Positions 1-8,005 of a DNA stretch of 33,191 nucleotides are shown here, piece after piece. The position numbers and the translations under genes were made by a program. The DNA is taken from contig JAPYUI010000021.1 in the NCBI GenBank assembly GCA_029936175.1, positions 4,458 through 37,648 on the forward strand. Reading direction: 5' to 3'. Numbering within the stretch: the first letter of the stretch is position 1; each line of letters opens with the position of its first letter. A model generated the notes under the pieces. It was given only the letters and a program-made list of their open reading frames with translations, ran no database searches and had not been told where the DNA came from. The DNA comes from Kiritimatiellia bacterium. GTDB lineage: Bacteria; Verrucomicrobiota; Kiritimatiellia; SS1-B-03-39; UBA6053.

Positions 1-1188
1 GGAACGGTCTGGGCCGAGCGACATGCCTCCGCGGCAGGTGTTCGTGCCTGGCAATTGCTGGAAGGCTTTCGCGCATCCGGGTGGACCTGCCTGGTCGCTT
101 CGGGCGCGGCAGATCATCCCGCACGCGAGGAACTGGAAGCTGCGGGCTACCCGACGCGGCGCATTGCCGTGAACGATGACGCCTTCGATGCCTTCATCAC
201 CGGGTGCGCACCGGACATCGTCGTCTTCGACCGCTTCATGACCGAGGAGCAGTTCTCCTGGCGGGTCCGCGAGCAGGTGCCCGCGGCCCTGCGCGTATTG
301 GACCTCGTCGATCTGCACGCCCTGCGCGATGCACGGAAACTAGCGCATGATGCAGGTCGGGATCCCATGCCGGTGATCCCGGATGCCACGGACGAAAAGG
401 TCCAGCGGGAACTCGCGGCCATGTGGAGAAGCGATGTCACCCTGGTGATTTCCAAGGCCGAGATGCCGGTCCTGGACCGGATGGGTTTGCCGGATTCGAA
501 GCGGATCTACTGTCCGCTCGCCTATGAACTGCCGGGTGAATACACGGATTTTTCCACCCGCGCACATTTTGTTTTCATCGGAAATTTTCGGCACCCCCCG
601 AATGCGGATGCCGTTTGCGCCCTCCACGACAGGATCTGGCCGCGTATTCGCGCCGTGCTCCCGCAGGCGGAGTTGCACGTCTACGGTGCATATCCGCCCC
701 GCCGTTTCATGGACTTGAGTGACAAGTCTTCCGGCTTCATCGTAAAAGGACCTGCCCGGGATTCCGTGGACACGCTGGCCGGGTACCGCGTGAGTCTCGC
801 GCCCCTGGGCTTCGGTGCCGGGTTAAAGGGCAAGATCCTCGACAGCTGCCGGGCGGGGACCCCGGTAATTACCACCCCTGTCGGGGCTGAGGGGATTTTC
901 AAGCCTCCGCATCCCGGCGTCGCGATGGATGAGGCCAGCTTTGTCGCCTCCGCGATCGAGGTCTACCAGCACGAAGCGGTTTGGCTGGCGCACCAGGCCT
1001 CCGCCCGGGAAACGCTCTCGACTTTTTCGCCCGCCCTGCTCCACCAGGCCGTGGAGCGGTTGCAGGAAATCCGCTTGGACCTGCAGCCGATCCGCGCGGC
1101 GGACCACACCGGCCAGGCCTTCTGGCAGCAGACCCTGCGCAGCAGTGAATATTTTTCCCGCTGGATCATGGCGAAAAATCAGGCATGA
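1..1188 (+). CDS. Glycosyltransferase, GT4/GT-B type (5' end outside window)
   Basis: The reading frame is open from the first base, so the gene begins upstream of the window; the TTG at 55 is only the first internal start-like codon. The visible ~395 residues look like the N-terminal tail and C-terminal Rossmann half of a GT-B glycosyltransferase. There is a hydrophobic strand with FVFIGNF at about nt 568, then a glycine-rich stretch (GFGAGLKGKILD, nt ~811-843) followed by AGTPVITTPVGAEGI, the usual nucleotide-sugar binding region of group 1 enzymes. The expected role is sugar transfer from an activated donor to a cell-surface polysaccharide or lipid. Donor and acceptor cannot be told. It converges with the next gene on the other strand, 30 nt away, with no clear terminator between them. 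Confidence 0.8.
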   Translation, partial: GTVWAERHASAAGVRAWQLLEGFRASGWTCLVASGAADHPAREELEAAGYPTRRIAVNDDAFDAFITGCAPDIVVFDRFMTEEQFSWRVREQVPAALRVLDLVDLHALRDARKLAHDAGRDPMPVIPDATDEKVQRELAAMWRSDVTLVISKAEMPVLDRMGLPDSKRIYCPLAYELPGEYTDFSTRAHFVFIGNFRHPPNADAVCALHDRIWPRIRAVLPQAELHVYGAYPPRRFMDLSDKSSGFIVKGPARDSVDTLAGYRVSLAPLGFGAGLKGKILDSCRAGTPVITTPVGAEGIFKPPHPGVAMDEASFVASAIEVYQHEAVWLAHQASARETLSTFSPALLHQAVERLQEIRLDLQPIRAADHTGQAFWQQTLRSSEYFSRWIMAKNQA

Positions 1189-1218
1189 TCACTCGGGCAG
1201 GTGGGCACACGCAGGGCC

Positions 1219-2109
1219 TCAGGCCCCGGTCTCCCACACACACTGCTCCTCGAAGCCCTCGTCATCGCCTGCTTCGTATTGCACGGCAAAGACCTTCTCC
1301 AGCTTCCCCTGGTCGCTCAGCGTAAAGCGCACGAAGCCCGCGCGCTGTGCGGGGTGTTCCGATTTCATGCCAGCGGGTCCGCAGTTGATGCAGGCGGTGT
1401 GGACCGTCGAGGGGGGATTCATCAGCCAGCGTATGTGCTTGTGCCCGTGCAGGTAGACAACCGGTTGGTAGGTGGCCACCAGGGCCTCCAGTCGCTCGGC
1501 CTTGATAAGCAGGTGATGGGTCCCGGGAAGTATACCGGGCGGGTAGGCGTAGGGGAAATGCCCGGTCAGGATGATGTTTTTCCCCGCATTCCGCTGTTGT
1601 TCCAGACAGGCTTCGAGGGCATCAGCCAGCTGGTCAGTAAACAGGCCGTTGGACATGACGGCAAAGGGCTCTGAGCAGTCGAAACCGATCACCACCCAGT
1701 TCGGGTCCAGCTCGAGGGTCCGCAGGCGGGTTTCCGGGTCGACGGTGCCGTAGGGAAAGGCCGCCTCGTAGAGCCCCGCCTTGACGCTGCGCGGCGTGTA
1801 GCGGTCGTGGTTGCCCGGTATGACAAAGAAGCGTTCGCCCCACTTCTCGCGCAACGGAGCGAAACGTTCCGCACACCTCGTGAATTCTGAAGGCAGTGAG
1901 GTCGTGGTCATGTCGCCGGAAAATACGACGAGGTCGGCCTCCTGCCTGAGGATCTCCGCCACCACCGCTTCACCGTAGGAAGGGGGGAATTTTTTTCGGC
2001 GGTTGAGCAGCAGGTTTGCCCCGCCCAGCCACCGCTTGAGGTAAAACAAATCCGTCCATGCGACCTTGAGATCCCAGACGTGGATGTCCCCGAAATGAAT
2101 GACTTGCAT
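1219..2109 (-). CDS. Calcineurin-like metallophosphoesterase
   Basis: A 296-residue protein carrying the full metal-binding set of the calcineurin-like phosphoesterase superfamily: GDIH (residues 7-10), GD (65-66), GNHD (99-102), a lone His in TGHFP (184) and GHKH (222-225). These bind two metal ions and hydrolyse phosphomono- or phosphodiesters. No signal peptide or membrane segment is visible, so it is probably cytoplasmic. The substrate is unknown; related families act on cyclic nucleotides, UDP-diacylglucosamine or nucleic acids. The ATG at 2109 has a GGGAGG about 12 nt upstream on the minus strand, rather far for a ribosome site. A 7-bp hairpin (2143-2159) lies in its probable leader. 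Confidence 0.88.
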   Translation of the reverse strand: MQVIHFGDIHVWDLKVAWTDLFYLKRWLGGANLLLNRRKKFPPSYGEAVVAEILRQEADLVVFSGDMTTTSLPSEFTRCAERFAPLREKWGERFFVIPGNHDRYTPRSVKAGLYEAAFPYGTVDPETRLRTLELDPNWVVIGFDCSEPFAVMSNGLFTDQLADALEACLEQQRNAGKNIILTGHFPYAYPPGILPGTHHLLIKAERLEALVATYQPVVYLHGHKHIRWLMNPPSTVHTACINCGPAGMKSEHPAQRAGFVRFTLSDQGKLEKVFAVQYEAGDDEGFEEQCVWETGA

Positions 2110-2220
2110 GGGGGGAAGATGCCTCCCGGGGCTGCGCTTGTAAAGGCCGTAGCGGCCTTCACCGGCGGGCGGACCGGGAAAAAGTGTTTATTCAATCGCC
2201 CCGCGTGCGCGGGCGGCCAC

Positions 2221-2250
2221 AAAAAAGCCGGGGCGCAGGCCCCGGCTTTT
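2221..2250 (-). terminator. Rho-independent terminator of the ThuA-domain gene
   Basis: Read on the minus strand, a perfect GC stem (GCCGGGG / CCCCGGC, 2227-2233 with 2240-2246) with a 6-nt loop is followed by a run of six T. It begins about 25 nt after the stop codon of the ThuA-domain gene. The mirror A/T flanks mean it could also work weakly in the other direction, although no plus-strand gene ends nearby. Confidence 0.9.
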
Positions 2251-2273
2251 CGCGGATCACGGGTGTCGTGCCC

Positions 2274-3143
2274 TCATTTCCCCGGCGTCGCATCCGCATC
2301 CAGGTCACCCAGCACGTACTGGATCCCACGGATGTAATGCTTGAGTACGGTTTCGTTCCACCAGATTTCATTCCGGTGACCGAGCGAGCAGTAGTAAATG
2401 CGGCCATCGCCATAGGTGTCAATCCAGCTGATCGGGTACATGGCATCCGCGCCGTACTTGCCCCGCTTGGTGATCTCTTTCTTGTCGTTGTCGAGCGCGA
2501 GCAGGATCTTGCGGTCGCTGGCTTGTGCGGTGTCTTGACGGAACTGGTAGATCTCATCCTTCACCAGGAAGTCCGCCCCCTCGAGATCGAGGTTGATGGA
2601 ATTCTTCGGGGCGAGATTCTTGATCGGGACGTCCATGTGCCAGGGGTGCCCGGCGAAGGCCCCACCCATCATGTCGTTGAACTCTTTCCAGTTCTTGTAG
2701 GTATCGGTAGCCGAGTGCATGCCCGCCAGTCCGCCGCCGCCCTTTACAAAGTCAACCAGGTTCTGCTTCAGCCGCGCTTCACGGTCCTTGTCTTGTGGCT
2801 GGCCTTTTTTCCCCTTGAAGACCTCGCCGGTGGTGTTCACGAAAATCACCGCATCGTACTGGGAGAGCTTGTCCTTCTCGAAGAAGCTGTCGTCCTCGGT
2901 GTGGTCCGCGGAGAAGGCGCCGGTCTTTTCGCCGAGCTTGGTCAGGCAGACAACGCCGGTCTCGATGGAGCCGTGACGAAAACCCGCGGTCTTGCTGAAC
3001 AGGAGGACTTTGCGGGGCTTTTTGGCCTTGACGGGGGCATTGGGCAGGGCCGCTTCAATTTTGGCCACGTCTGCCGGTTTGGGGGGTCCGGCTTTGACCA
3101 GGCCGCTCAGGGCCATGATTGCGATGAGGGTGTTACGTATCAT
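2274..3143 (-). CDS. Secreted ThuA-domain protein (trehalose-utilization-like)
   Basis: A 289-residue protein. Residues 1-18 form a short signal peptide (Met-Ile-Arg, hydrophobic core, VKA before the likely cut), so it is exported. The body matches the ThuA fold (class I glutamine amidotransferase-like): KVLLFSKTAGFRHGSIETG near the start of the domain, YDAVIFVNTTGE, GGGLAGMHSATDT, GHPWHMDVP, and the C-terminal YYCSLGHRNEIWWNE. Such proteins are abundant in Verrucomicrobia and Planctomycetes and are linked to carbohydrate breakdown, but their reaction is poorly defined. I chose ATG 3143 over the GTG at 3149 because AGGAG lies 5 nt before 3143. A strong terminator follows. Confidence 0.88.
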   Translation of the reverse strand: MIRNTLIAIMALSGLVKAGPPKPADVAKIEAALPNAPVKAKKPRKVLLFSKTAGFRHGSIETGVVCLTKLGEKTGAFSADHTEDDSFFEKDKLSQYDAVIFVNTTGEVFKGKKGQPQDKDREARLKQNLVDFVKGGGGLAGMHSATDTYKNWKEFNDMMGGAFAGHPWHMDVPIKNLAPKNSINLDLEGADFLVKDEIYQFRQDTAQASDRKILLALDNDKKEITKRGKYGADAMYPISWIDTYGDGRIYYCSLGHRNEIWWNETVLKHYIRGIQYVLGDLDADATPGK

Positions 3144-3155
3144 GATCACTCCTAT

Positions 3156-3374
3156 TCATTTGATTTCTTCCACATCCGGGGAATGCCCGCGACGATCACG
3201 GATATCCTGCGGATGCCCTTTCTGCAACAGCTTTCGGTCATGGCTTGAATGTATGACGCCGGTAACGCGTCGGCATTCAGGGAATATGACGTGCAGGAGC
3301 CGCAATGCAGCTTCGCACCTGTGGCATCCGGGGCATGGATCCCAGAGGGCCGTGATGGTCTGGTCAGCAGCCAA
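3156..3374 (-). CDS. Doubtful 72-codon ORF with a CPGCH motif upstream of the ThuA gene
   Basis: The frame runs from a TTG at 3374 to a TGA 12 nt before the ThuA-domain ATG on the same strand. It encodes a Cys-rich segment WDPCPGCHRCEAALRLL, which contains both a CxxC pair and a CxxCH (haem c-like) motif, and ends in DVEEIK. No Shine-Dalgarno is seen before the TTG and no signal peptide is present, so a cytochrome is unlikely. An overlapping ORF in another frame (ATG at 3412) reads through the same DNA. It may be a small redox protein, the remnant of a thioredoxin-like gene, or a chance ORF. Confidence 0.25.
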   Translation of the reverse strand: MAADQTITALWDPCPGCHRCEAALRLLHVIFPECRRVTGVIHSSHDRKLLQKGHPQDIRDRRGHSPDVEEIK

Positions 3375-3392
3375 GTGATGATCAGGTGAGGC

Positions 3393-3422
3393 TTGACGAA
3401 GGGCGTTTTCATTCCCTATTGG
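3393..3422 (+). promoter_or_regulatory. Possible promoter of tRNA-Val
   Basis: TTGACG (3393-3398) is a near-consensus -35 box. Eighteen bases later lies TATTGG (3417-3422), a weak -10. The tRNA begins 20 nt further on, a normal distance for a short tRNA leader. The -10 match is poor, so this is tentative. Confidence 0.3.
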
Positions 3423-3442
3423 TCTCGCCTGTTGGATGACGC

Positions 3443-3519
3443 GGGCGGCTAGCTCAGTTGGCTAGAGCACCTGGTTTACACCCAGGGGGTCGCAGGTTCG
3501 AGTCCTGTGCCGCCCACCA
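3443..3519 (+). tRNA. tRNA-Val (anticodon TAC)
   Basis: A full cloverleaf can be drawn by eye. The acceptor stem is GGGCGGC (3443-3449) with GCCGCCC (3509-3515), then discriminator A and an encoded CCA (3517-3519). The D arm contains AGCTCAGTTGGCTAGAGC, the anticodon loop TTTACAC gives TAC, and the T loop is GGTTCGAGTCC. It reads GUA and, by wobble, other valine codons. It lies 100 nt upstream of the isocitrate dehydrogenase start and may share its transcript. Confidence 0.96.
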
Positions 3520-3549
3520 ATTTCATGTTGACCATTTAACCGTGATGAA

Positions 3550-3564
3550 GGGAGCTTGGCTCCC
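3550..3564 (+). other. Short hairpin between tRNA-Val and the icd gene
   Basis: A perfect 6-bp stem GGGAGC/GCTCCC with a TTG loop lies 30 nt past the tRNA. No T-run follows, so it is not a clear terminator. It could mark the tRNA 3' processing boundary or sit in the icd leader. Confidence 0.3.
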
Positions 3565-3618
3565 CTCCGGCCGGGATCGCCCAGCCTGCAGTTTGATCAG
3601 ATTAGAAGGATGTTTTCG

Positions 3619-4878
<1,260 letters not shown>

Positions 4879-4882
4879 GCCG

Positions 4883-5374
4883 ATGAGCGAAGCGTCCGCC
4901 AAGATTCTTCACCGCGAAGTGCTGGCCGCAACGTGTGAGCGCCTTCGGGCGGAAGGCCGTCGCATCGTCTTCACCAATGGCACCTTCGACATTCTCCACG
5001 CCGGTCACGTGACCTACCTGGCCTTTGCCCGCCAGCAGGGAGACCGGCTCATTGTCGGCCTGAACTCAGATGCCTCCATCCGGCGAATCAAGGGCAATAA
5101 ACGACCGGTGATCAAGGAACCCTTTCGCTCCGCCATGCTGGCGGCCCTGGCATGCGTGGATTATATCTGCGTTTTCGACGAAGACGATCCGTGTGCGTTG
5201 CTGGAAGCCTGCCTGCCCGATGTGCTGGTCAAAGGGGAAGACTGGGCGCAGCAGGTGATCGGCCGCGAAATCGTTGAGGAAAGGGGCGGCGAAGTCGTTC
5301 TGGCGCCGATGGTGGAGGGCTTGTCTACGAGCGCGATCATCGATAAGATCCTCGATGTGCATCGTGACGAATAA
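4883..5374 (+). CDS. rfaE2: D-glycero-beta-D-manno-heptose 1-phosphate adenylyltransferase (RfaE2/HldC)
   Basis: A 163-residue stand-alone nucleotidyltransferase that activates heptose 1-phosphate with ATP to ADP-heptose for lipopolysaccharide core synthesis. It carries the cytidylyltransferase-like signature FTNGTFDILHAGH (residues 30-42, with HAGH 39-42), NSDASIRRIKG, VKGEDW (116-121) and LSTSAIIDKI near the end. It equals the C-terminal domain of E. coli HldE; the kinase domain is not fused, as in many non-enteric bacteria. It starts 4 nt after icd and its last 20 nt overlap the start of the FAD oxidoreductase. It implies a heptose-containing surface glycan, hence an outer membrane. Confidence 0.94.
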   Translation: MSEASAKILHREVLAATCERLRAEGRRIVFTNGTFDILHAGHVTYLAFARQQGDRLIVGLNSDASIRRIKGNKRPVIKEPFRSAMLAALACVDYICVFDEDDPCALLEACLPDVLVKGEDWAQQVIGREIVEERGGEVVLAPMVEGLSTSAIIDKILDVHRDE

Positions 5375-6509
5375 AGCCATCACTGTCGACGTCGTCATTT
5401 TTGGCGGCGGCATCGCCGGCTTGTGGATATTACGCAGCCTGCGGATCAAGGGGTATACCGCCTTATTGCTGGAATCGAAGCACTTGGGCGGGGGCCAGAC
5501 CATGGCTTCACAGGGGGTCTTGCACGGCGGCCTGAAATACGCCTTGAACGGCAAGCTGGGCGAATCCTCCGAGGCGCTTCGCGACATGCCCGGACGCTGG
5601 AAAGCCTGCCTGGAAGGGGTGGGTGAAATCGACCTGACCCGGGTCCGGGTGCGTTCCGATCACCAGGTGCTCTGGTCCGAAGGCAAGGTCGCTTCGCGCA
5701 TCACGTCCTTTTTTGCCACCAAGGCCCTGGCGGGTCGGATTGAAAAGCCAGGCTCTCTTCCACCGGCCCTGGATCATCCGGCGTTCAAGGGGGCGGTGTA
5801 TCGACTGGAAGAATCGGTCATCGATGTGCCCGACCTGGTGCGTGTACTCGCCGAACCGGTCATGGATGCGATCGCCCATTACACCCAGCTCACCTTTTCG
5901 GGGGATGGCGTCGTGGTGGACGGGGTCCAGGTACAGGCGGGGCGTATCGTCTTCGCTGCAGGCGAAGGGAATGAGGCCTTGATGGCGGCAGCAGGTGCTC
6001 CCGGCTTCCCGAAGATGCAGGCCCGTCCGCTGCACCAGGTGATGGTGGCGCATCCGGAACTGCCGCCCTTCCACGCTGTTTGCATGGGTGCGGGTACGAG
6101 GCCCGTGCTGGTTACCACCACGCATGAAAATGCGGCGGGGTCACCGGTCTGGTATCTTGGCGGCCACCTGGCGGAGACGGGTGTTACGCGAAACGCGGCC
6201 GACCAGGTGCTGCATGCACAGGCGGAGCTCAGGCGTTTGATGCCCTGGATTTCCCTGGAAGGTGCGCGGTGGCGTACCCTGGAGATCAACCGGGCGGAGC
6301 CGGCAACGCCGGACGGGGAAAAGCCGGCCGGTGCGTACTGCCGGGCCTTTGAACGTTTTATCGTCTGTTGGCCGACCAAGCTGGTCATGGCGCCACTCCT
6401 GGGCGAGGAGGTGCTTCGCTTGATGCCGCCGCCGACGGGTGCCCGGCCGGTGCTGGACCTTGATTTTCCAAGGCCGGTAATGGCAGAACCCGCCTGGGGG
6501 GACTTGTAA
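5355..6509 (+). CDS. FAD-dependent oxidoreductase, DAO/glycine-oxidase-like
   Basis: A 384-residue protein with an N-terminal dinucleotide fold: DVVIFGGGIAGLW (GxGxxG-type turn at residues 17-22) and an acidic residue, Glu40, at the end of the second strand to hold the FAD ribose. GGGQTMASQGVLHGGLKY follows, a layout typical of D-amino-acid-oxidase-like and glycerol-3-phosphate-dehydrogenase-like flavoproteins. A second FAD contact, GRIVFAAGEGNEAL, is near the middle. The substrate is not known. The start at ATG 5355 puts the Rossmann strand at the right distance from the N-terminus and overlaps the previous gene by 20 nt; GTG 5364 is an alternative. Its TAA overlaps the next ATG by one base. 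Confidence 0.85.
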   Translation: MCIVTNKAITVDVVIFGGGIAGLWILRSLRIKGYTALLLESKHLGGGQTMASQGVLHGGLKYALNGKLGESSEALRDMPGRWKACLEGVGEIDLTRVRVRSDHQVLWSEGKVASRITSFFATKALAGRIEKPGSLPPALDHPAFKGAVYRLEESVIDVPDLVRVLAEPVMDAIAHYTQLTFSGDGVVVDGVQVQAGRIVFAAGEGNEALMAAAGAPGFPKMQARPLHQVMVAHPELPPFHAVCMGAGTRPVLVTTTHENAAGSPVWYLGGHLAETGVTRNAADQVLHAQAELRRLMPWISLEGARWRTLEINRAEPATPDGEKPAGAYCRAFERFIVCWPTKLVMAPLLGEEVLRLMPPPTGARPVLDLDFPRPVMAEPAWGDL

Positions 6510-7291
6510 TGCCCTTCCTCCGTGCACTGGGCAGGACGGGTATCGACGTTTCCGCGATCGGCCTGGGCACGGTCAAGCTGGGTCGGAACCAGCAGGTCCA
6601 GTATCCAGGTGCCTTCCAGATTCCCGGGGACGAGCACGTGGTTGATCTGCTGGGTTTCGCCCGTTCCTCCGGGATCAACCTGATCGACACGGCTCCCGCC
6701 TACGGGATCAGTGAAGCCCGGATCGGTGCCTTGCTTCCGGGACCGCGGGAGGATTGGGTGCTGTGCACAAAAGTTGGCGAAGAATTTGTTGATGGTGTTT
6801 CCCGGCATGATTTTTCCGCAGCTCACACGCGGATGAGTGTCGAGCGCAGTCTGAAGCGACTACAGACCGACTTTCTGGATGTGGTGTTGATCCATTCCGA
6901 TGGAGATGATTGCCAGGTCCTGGACGAGTGCGGGGTGTTGGATGAGCTTCAGCGGTGTAAAGCCGAGGGACTGGTCCGGGCGATCGGCCTGTCGAGCAAG
7001 ACGGTTGAGGGGGGCTTGCATGGGATCGCCCGTGGTTGTGATGTGCTGATGGTGACACACAATCCCTGGTATACGGATGAATCGGACGTGCTGGCGCGAG
7101 CCGCTGAGGCCGGGGTGGGGGTGCTGCTGAAAAAAGCATTTGGCAGCGGACATTTTGGCGGTGGCGGGTCTGCGACGGAGGCGATTCGATTTAATCTGGC
7201 CGTGCCCGGCGTGAGCAGCGTGATGGTCGGGACACTGAGCCCTGACCACTTGCGGGAGAATGTAGACACCGCCAAAGCCTGTTTGGCATAA
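6509..7291 (+). CDS. Aldo/keto reductase family oxidoreductase
   Basis: A 260-residue protein with the (beta/alpha)8 aldo/keto reductase pattern: SAIGLGTVKLG at the first strand, NLIDTAPAYG with catalytic Asp60 and Tyr65, Lys88 in CTKVG, and His129 in VVLIHSDGDD, which together complete the catalytic tetrad. RAIGLSSK and a C-terminal VPGVSSVMVGTLSPDHL (NADPH side) also fit. It is somewhat shorter than the usual ~300 residues. It would reduce an aldehyde or ketone with NADPH, or do the reverse; the substrate is unknown. The start codon overlaps the stop of the FAD oxidoreductase (TAATG), so the two are translationally coupled and probably share a pathway. Confidence 0.9.
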   Translation: MPFLRALGRTGIDVSAIGLGTVKLGRNQQVQYPGAFQIPGDEHVVDLLGFARSSGINLIDTAPAYGISEARIGALLPGPREDWVLCTKVGEEFVDGVSRHDFSAAHTRMSVERSLKRLQTDFLDVVLIHSDGDDCQVLDECGVLDELQRCKAEGLVRAIGLSSKTVEGGLHGIARGCDVLMVTHNPWYTDESDVLARAAEAGVGVLLKKAFGSGHFGGGGSATEAIRFNLAVPGVSSVMVGTLSPDHLRENVDTAKACLA

Positions 7292-7439
7292 GGGTTTGCC
7301 GCCCGTGCAGGTCTGCGTCTCCACCCGGGGCCTTTGCTGCAAATGCCCGCCCAGACTCCCGCTTCGACTGACGATTCTCCGTTGGCTGTACCCTTGGCGG
7401 ATCGCCCTGAAATGAAATGGGAAAGCCCGGATTTGCCCT

Positions 7440-7467
7440 TTGACAGGCAGGTGGCATCTGCTAGCGT
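7440..7467 (+). promoter_or_regulatory. Promoter-like element with consensus -35 and extended -10
   Basis: TTGACA (7440-7445) is a perfect sigma70 -35 box. Sixteen bases later is TAGCGT (7462-7467), preceded by TG one base upstream, making an extended -10. Transcription would start near 7474, right at a 10-bp hairpin. It may serve a small RNA, or the tRNA-Thr-tuf transcript with a long leader. Confidence 0.5.
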
Positions 7468-7473
7468 GCGCCG

Positions 7474-7736
7474 CGTGAGTCCAGATGGCTGGATTCACTC
7501 GATATATTGGGTCAGCAGTGTAAGCTGCTTATGCCTCATTTTTATGTGATTTTCTATTGAAAAGCACGTGGAGGGGGTATAGGTAGGCTTCGCTTTTTTC
7601 GGTAATCTGTGTTGTAAATGTCCTTTTTTAGGTGATTTATAACGTTTTGAGGCTCAGGTGCCTCCTGAATATCGGTACATAAAGTGTCAAAAAAATGTGC
7701 CCGTCGCATGATTTTTTAGCGGCGAGCGTTTTTTTT
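7474..7736 (+). ncRNA. Candidate structured small RNA or long leader
   Basis: The segment lies between the promoter-like element and the T8 end. Its 5' end folds into a strong hairpin (7475-7484 with 7489-7498, ten pairs, one G-U, loop ATGG). Further pairings are AGCAG/CTGCT (7514-7529), GAAAAGC with GCTTTT (7559-7597) and GAGGC/GCCTC (7649-7664). It closes with the 7702-7736 terminator-like hairpin. It does not match what I know of 6S, tmRNA, SRP or RNase P RNA. Whether it is transcribed is inference only. Confidence 0.25.
7702..7736 (+). terminator. Terminator-like hairpin with T8 tract
   Basis: CGTCGC (7702-7707) pairs with GCGGCG (7719-7724), with one G-U. Four bases later comes an uninterrupted run of eight T (7729-7736). 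The 11-nt loop and the 4-nt gap before the T-run are not ideal. It would end transcription coming from the upstream cluster or from the candidate RNA. Confidence 0.5.
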
Positions 7737-7814
7737 GGGCTGGAGCAGGAAACAGAGCAATGCGCAGTGGGTGAGGTACACCCGGGGCGATTGTGGAGGA
7801 TCCGCGTAGCATCT

Positions 7815-7890
7815 GCCCACGTAGCTCAGTTGGTAGAGCACGTCCTTGGTAAGGACGAGGTCAGCGGTTCAATCCCGCTCGTGGGCTCCA
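7815..7890 (+). tRNA. tRNA-Thr (anticodon GGT)
   Basis: The acceptor stem is GCCCACG (7815-7821) with CGTGGGC (7880-7886), discriminator T and encoded CCA (7888-7890). The D arm is AGCTCAGTTGGTAGAGC, and the anticodon stem GTCCT/AGGAC encloses TGGTA with anticodon GGT. The T arm is CGGTTCAATCCCG. A tRNA-Thr(GGT) directly before tuf matches the E. coli thrT-tufB order, so this is an old arrangement. It is probably cut from the tuf transcript, whose coding region begins 115 nt later. Confidence 0.96.
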
Positions 7891-8005
7891 TTTGATGGCT
7901 GCCGCGGTTGAGAGGCCGCAGGGGCTGGATAAAGAAGAGATAAAATTTAGATAGAAAGAACGTGAGAAGGAGCGAGTCTCCGGACAACCGAACAGGAGTA
8001 AGAAA

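Larger units (their letters stand above)
7292..7814 (+). other. Gene-free, AT-richer intergenic region
   Basis: This 523-nt stretch has no credible coding frame. The first ~150 nt show nothing I recognise. From 7440 it holds a promoter-like element, a 10-bp hairpin (7475-7498), smaller hairpins near 7514-7529 and 7649-7664, and a terminator-like structure ending in eight T (7736). T-tracts are much denser than in the neighbouring genes. The last ~75 nt before tRNA-Thr must contain or follow the promoter of the tuf locus, but I could not pick out convincing -35/-10 boxes there. Confidence 0.6.

Noticed and set aside
1214-1226. GGGCC/GGCCC hairpin at the convergent ends of the glycosyltransferase and phosphoesterase genes
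   Set aside because: Only 5 bp, lies over the phosphoesterase stop codon and has no T-run on either strand, so it is not supported as a terminator.
2143-2159. AAGGCCG/CGGCCTT hairpin upstream of the metallophosphoesterase
   Set aside because: A neat 7-bp stem, but with a 3-nt loop, no T-run and no link to a known riboswitch or operator; only mentioned as a possible leader structure.
2184-3248. A 354-codon plus-strand ORF opposite the ThuA-domain gene
   Set aside because: It is antisense to a gene with clear family motifs, a signal peptide, a ribosome site and a terminator. Its translation shows no recognisable domain.
7474-7736. Identification of the intergenic region as 6S, tmRNA, SRP or RNase P RNA
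   Set aside because: I found none of the conserved sequence marks of these RNAs and the length fits none of them well, so it is listed only as an unnamed candidate.
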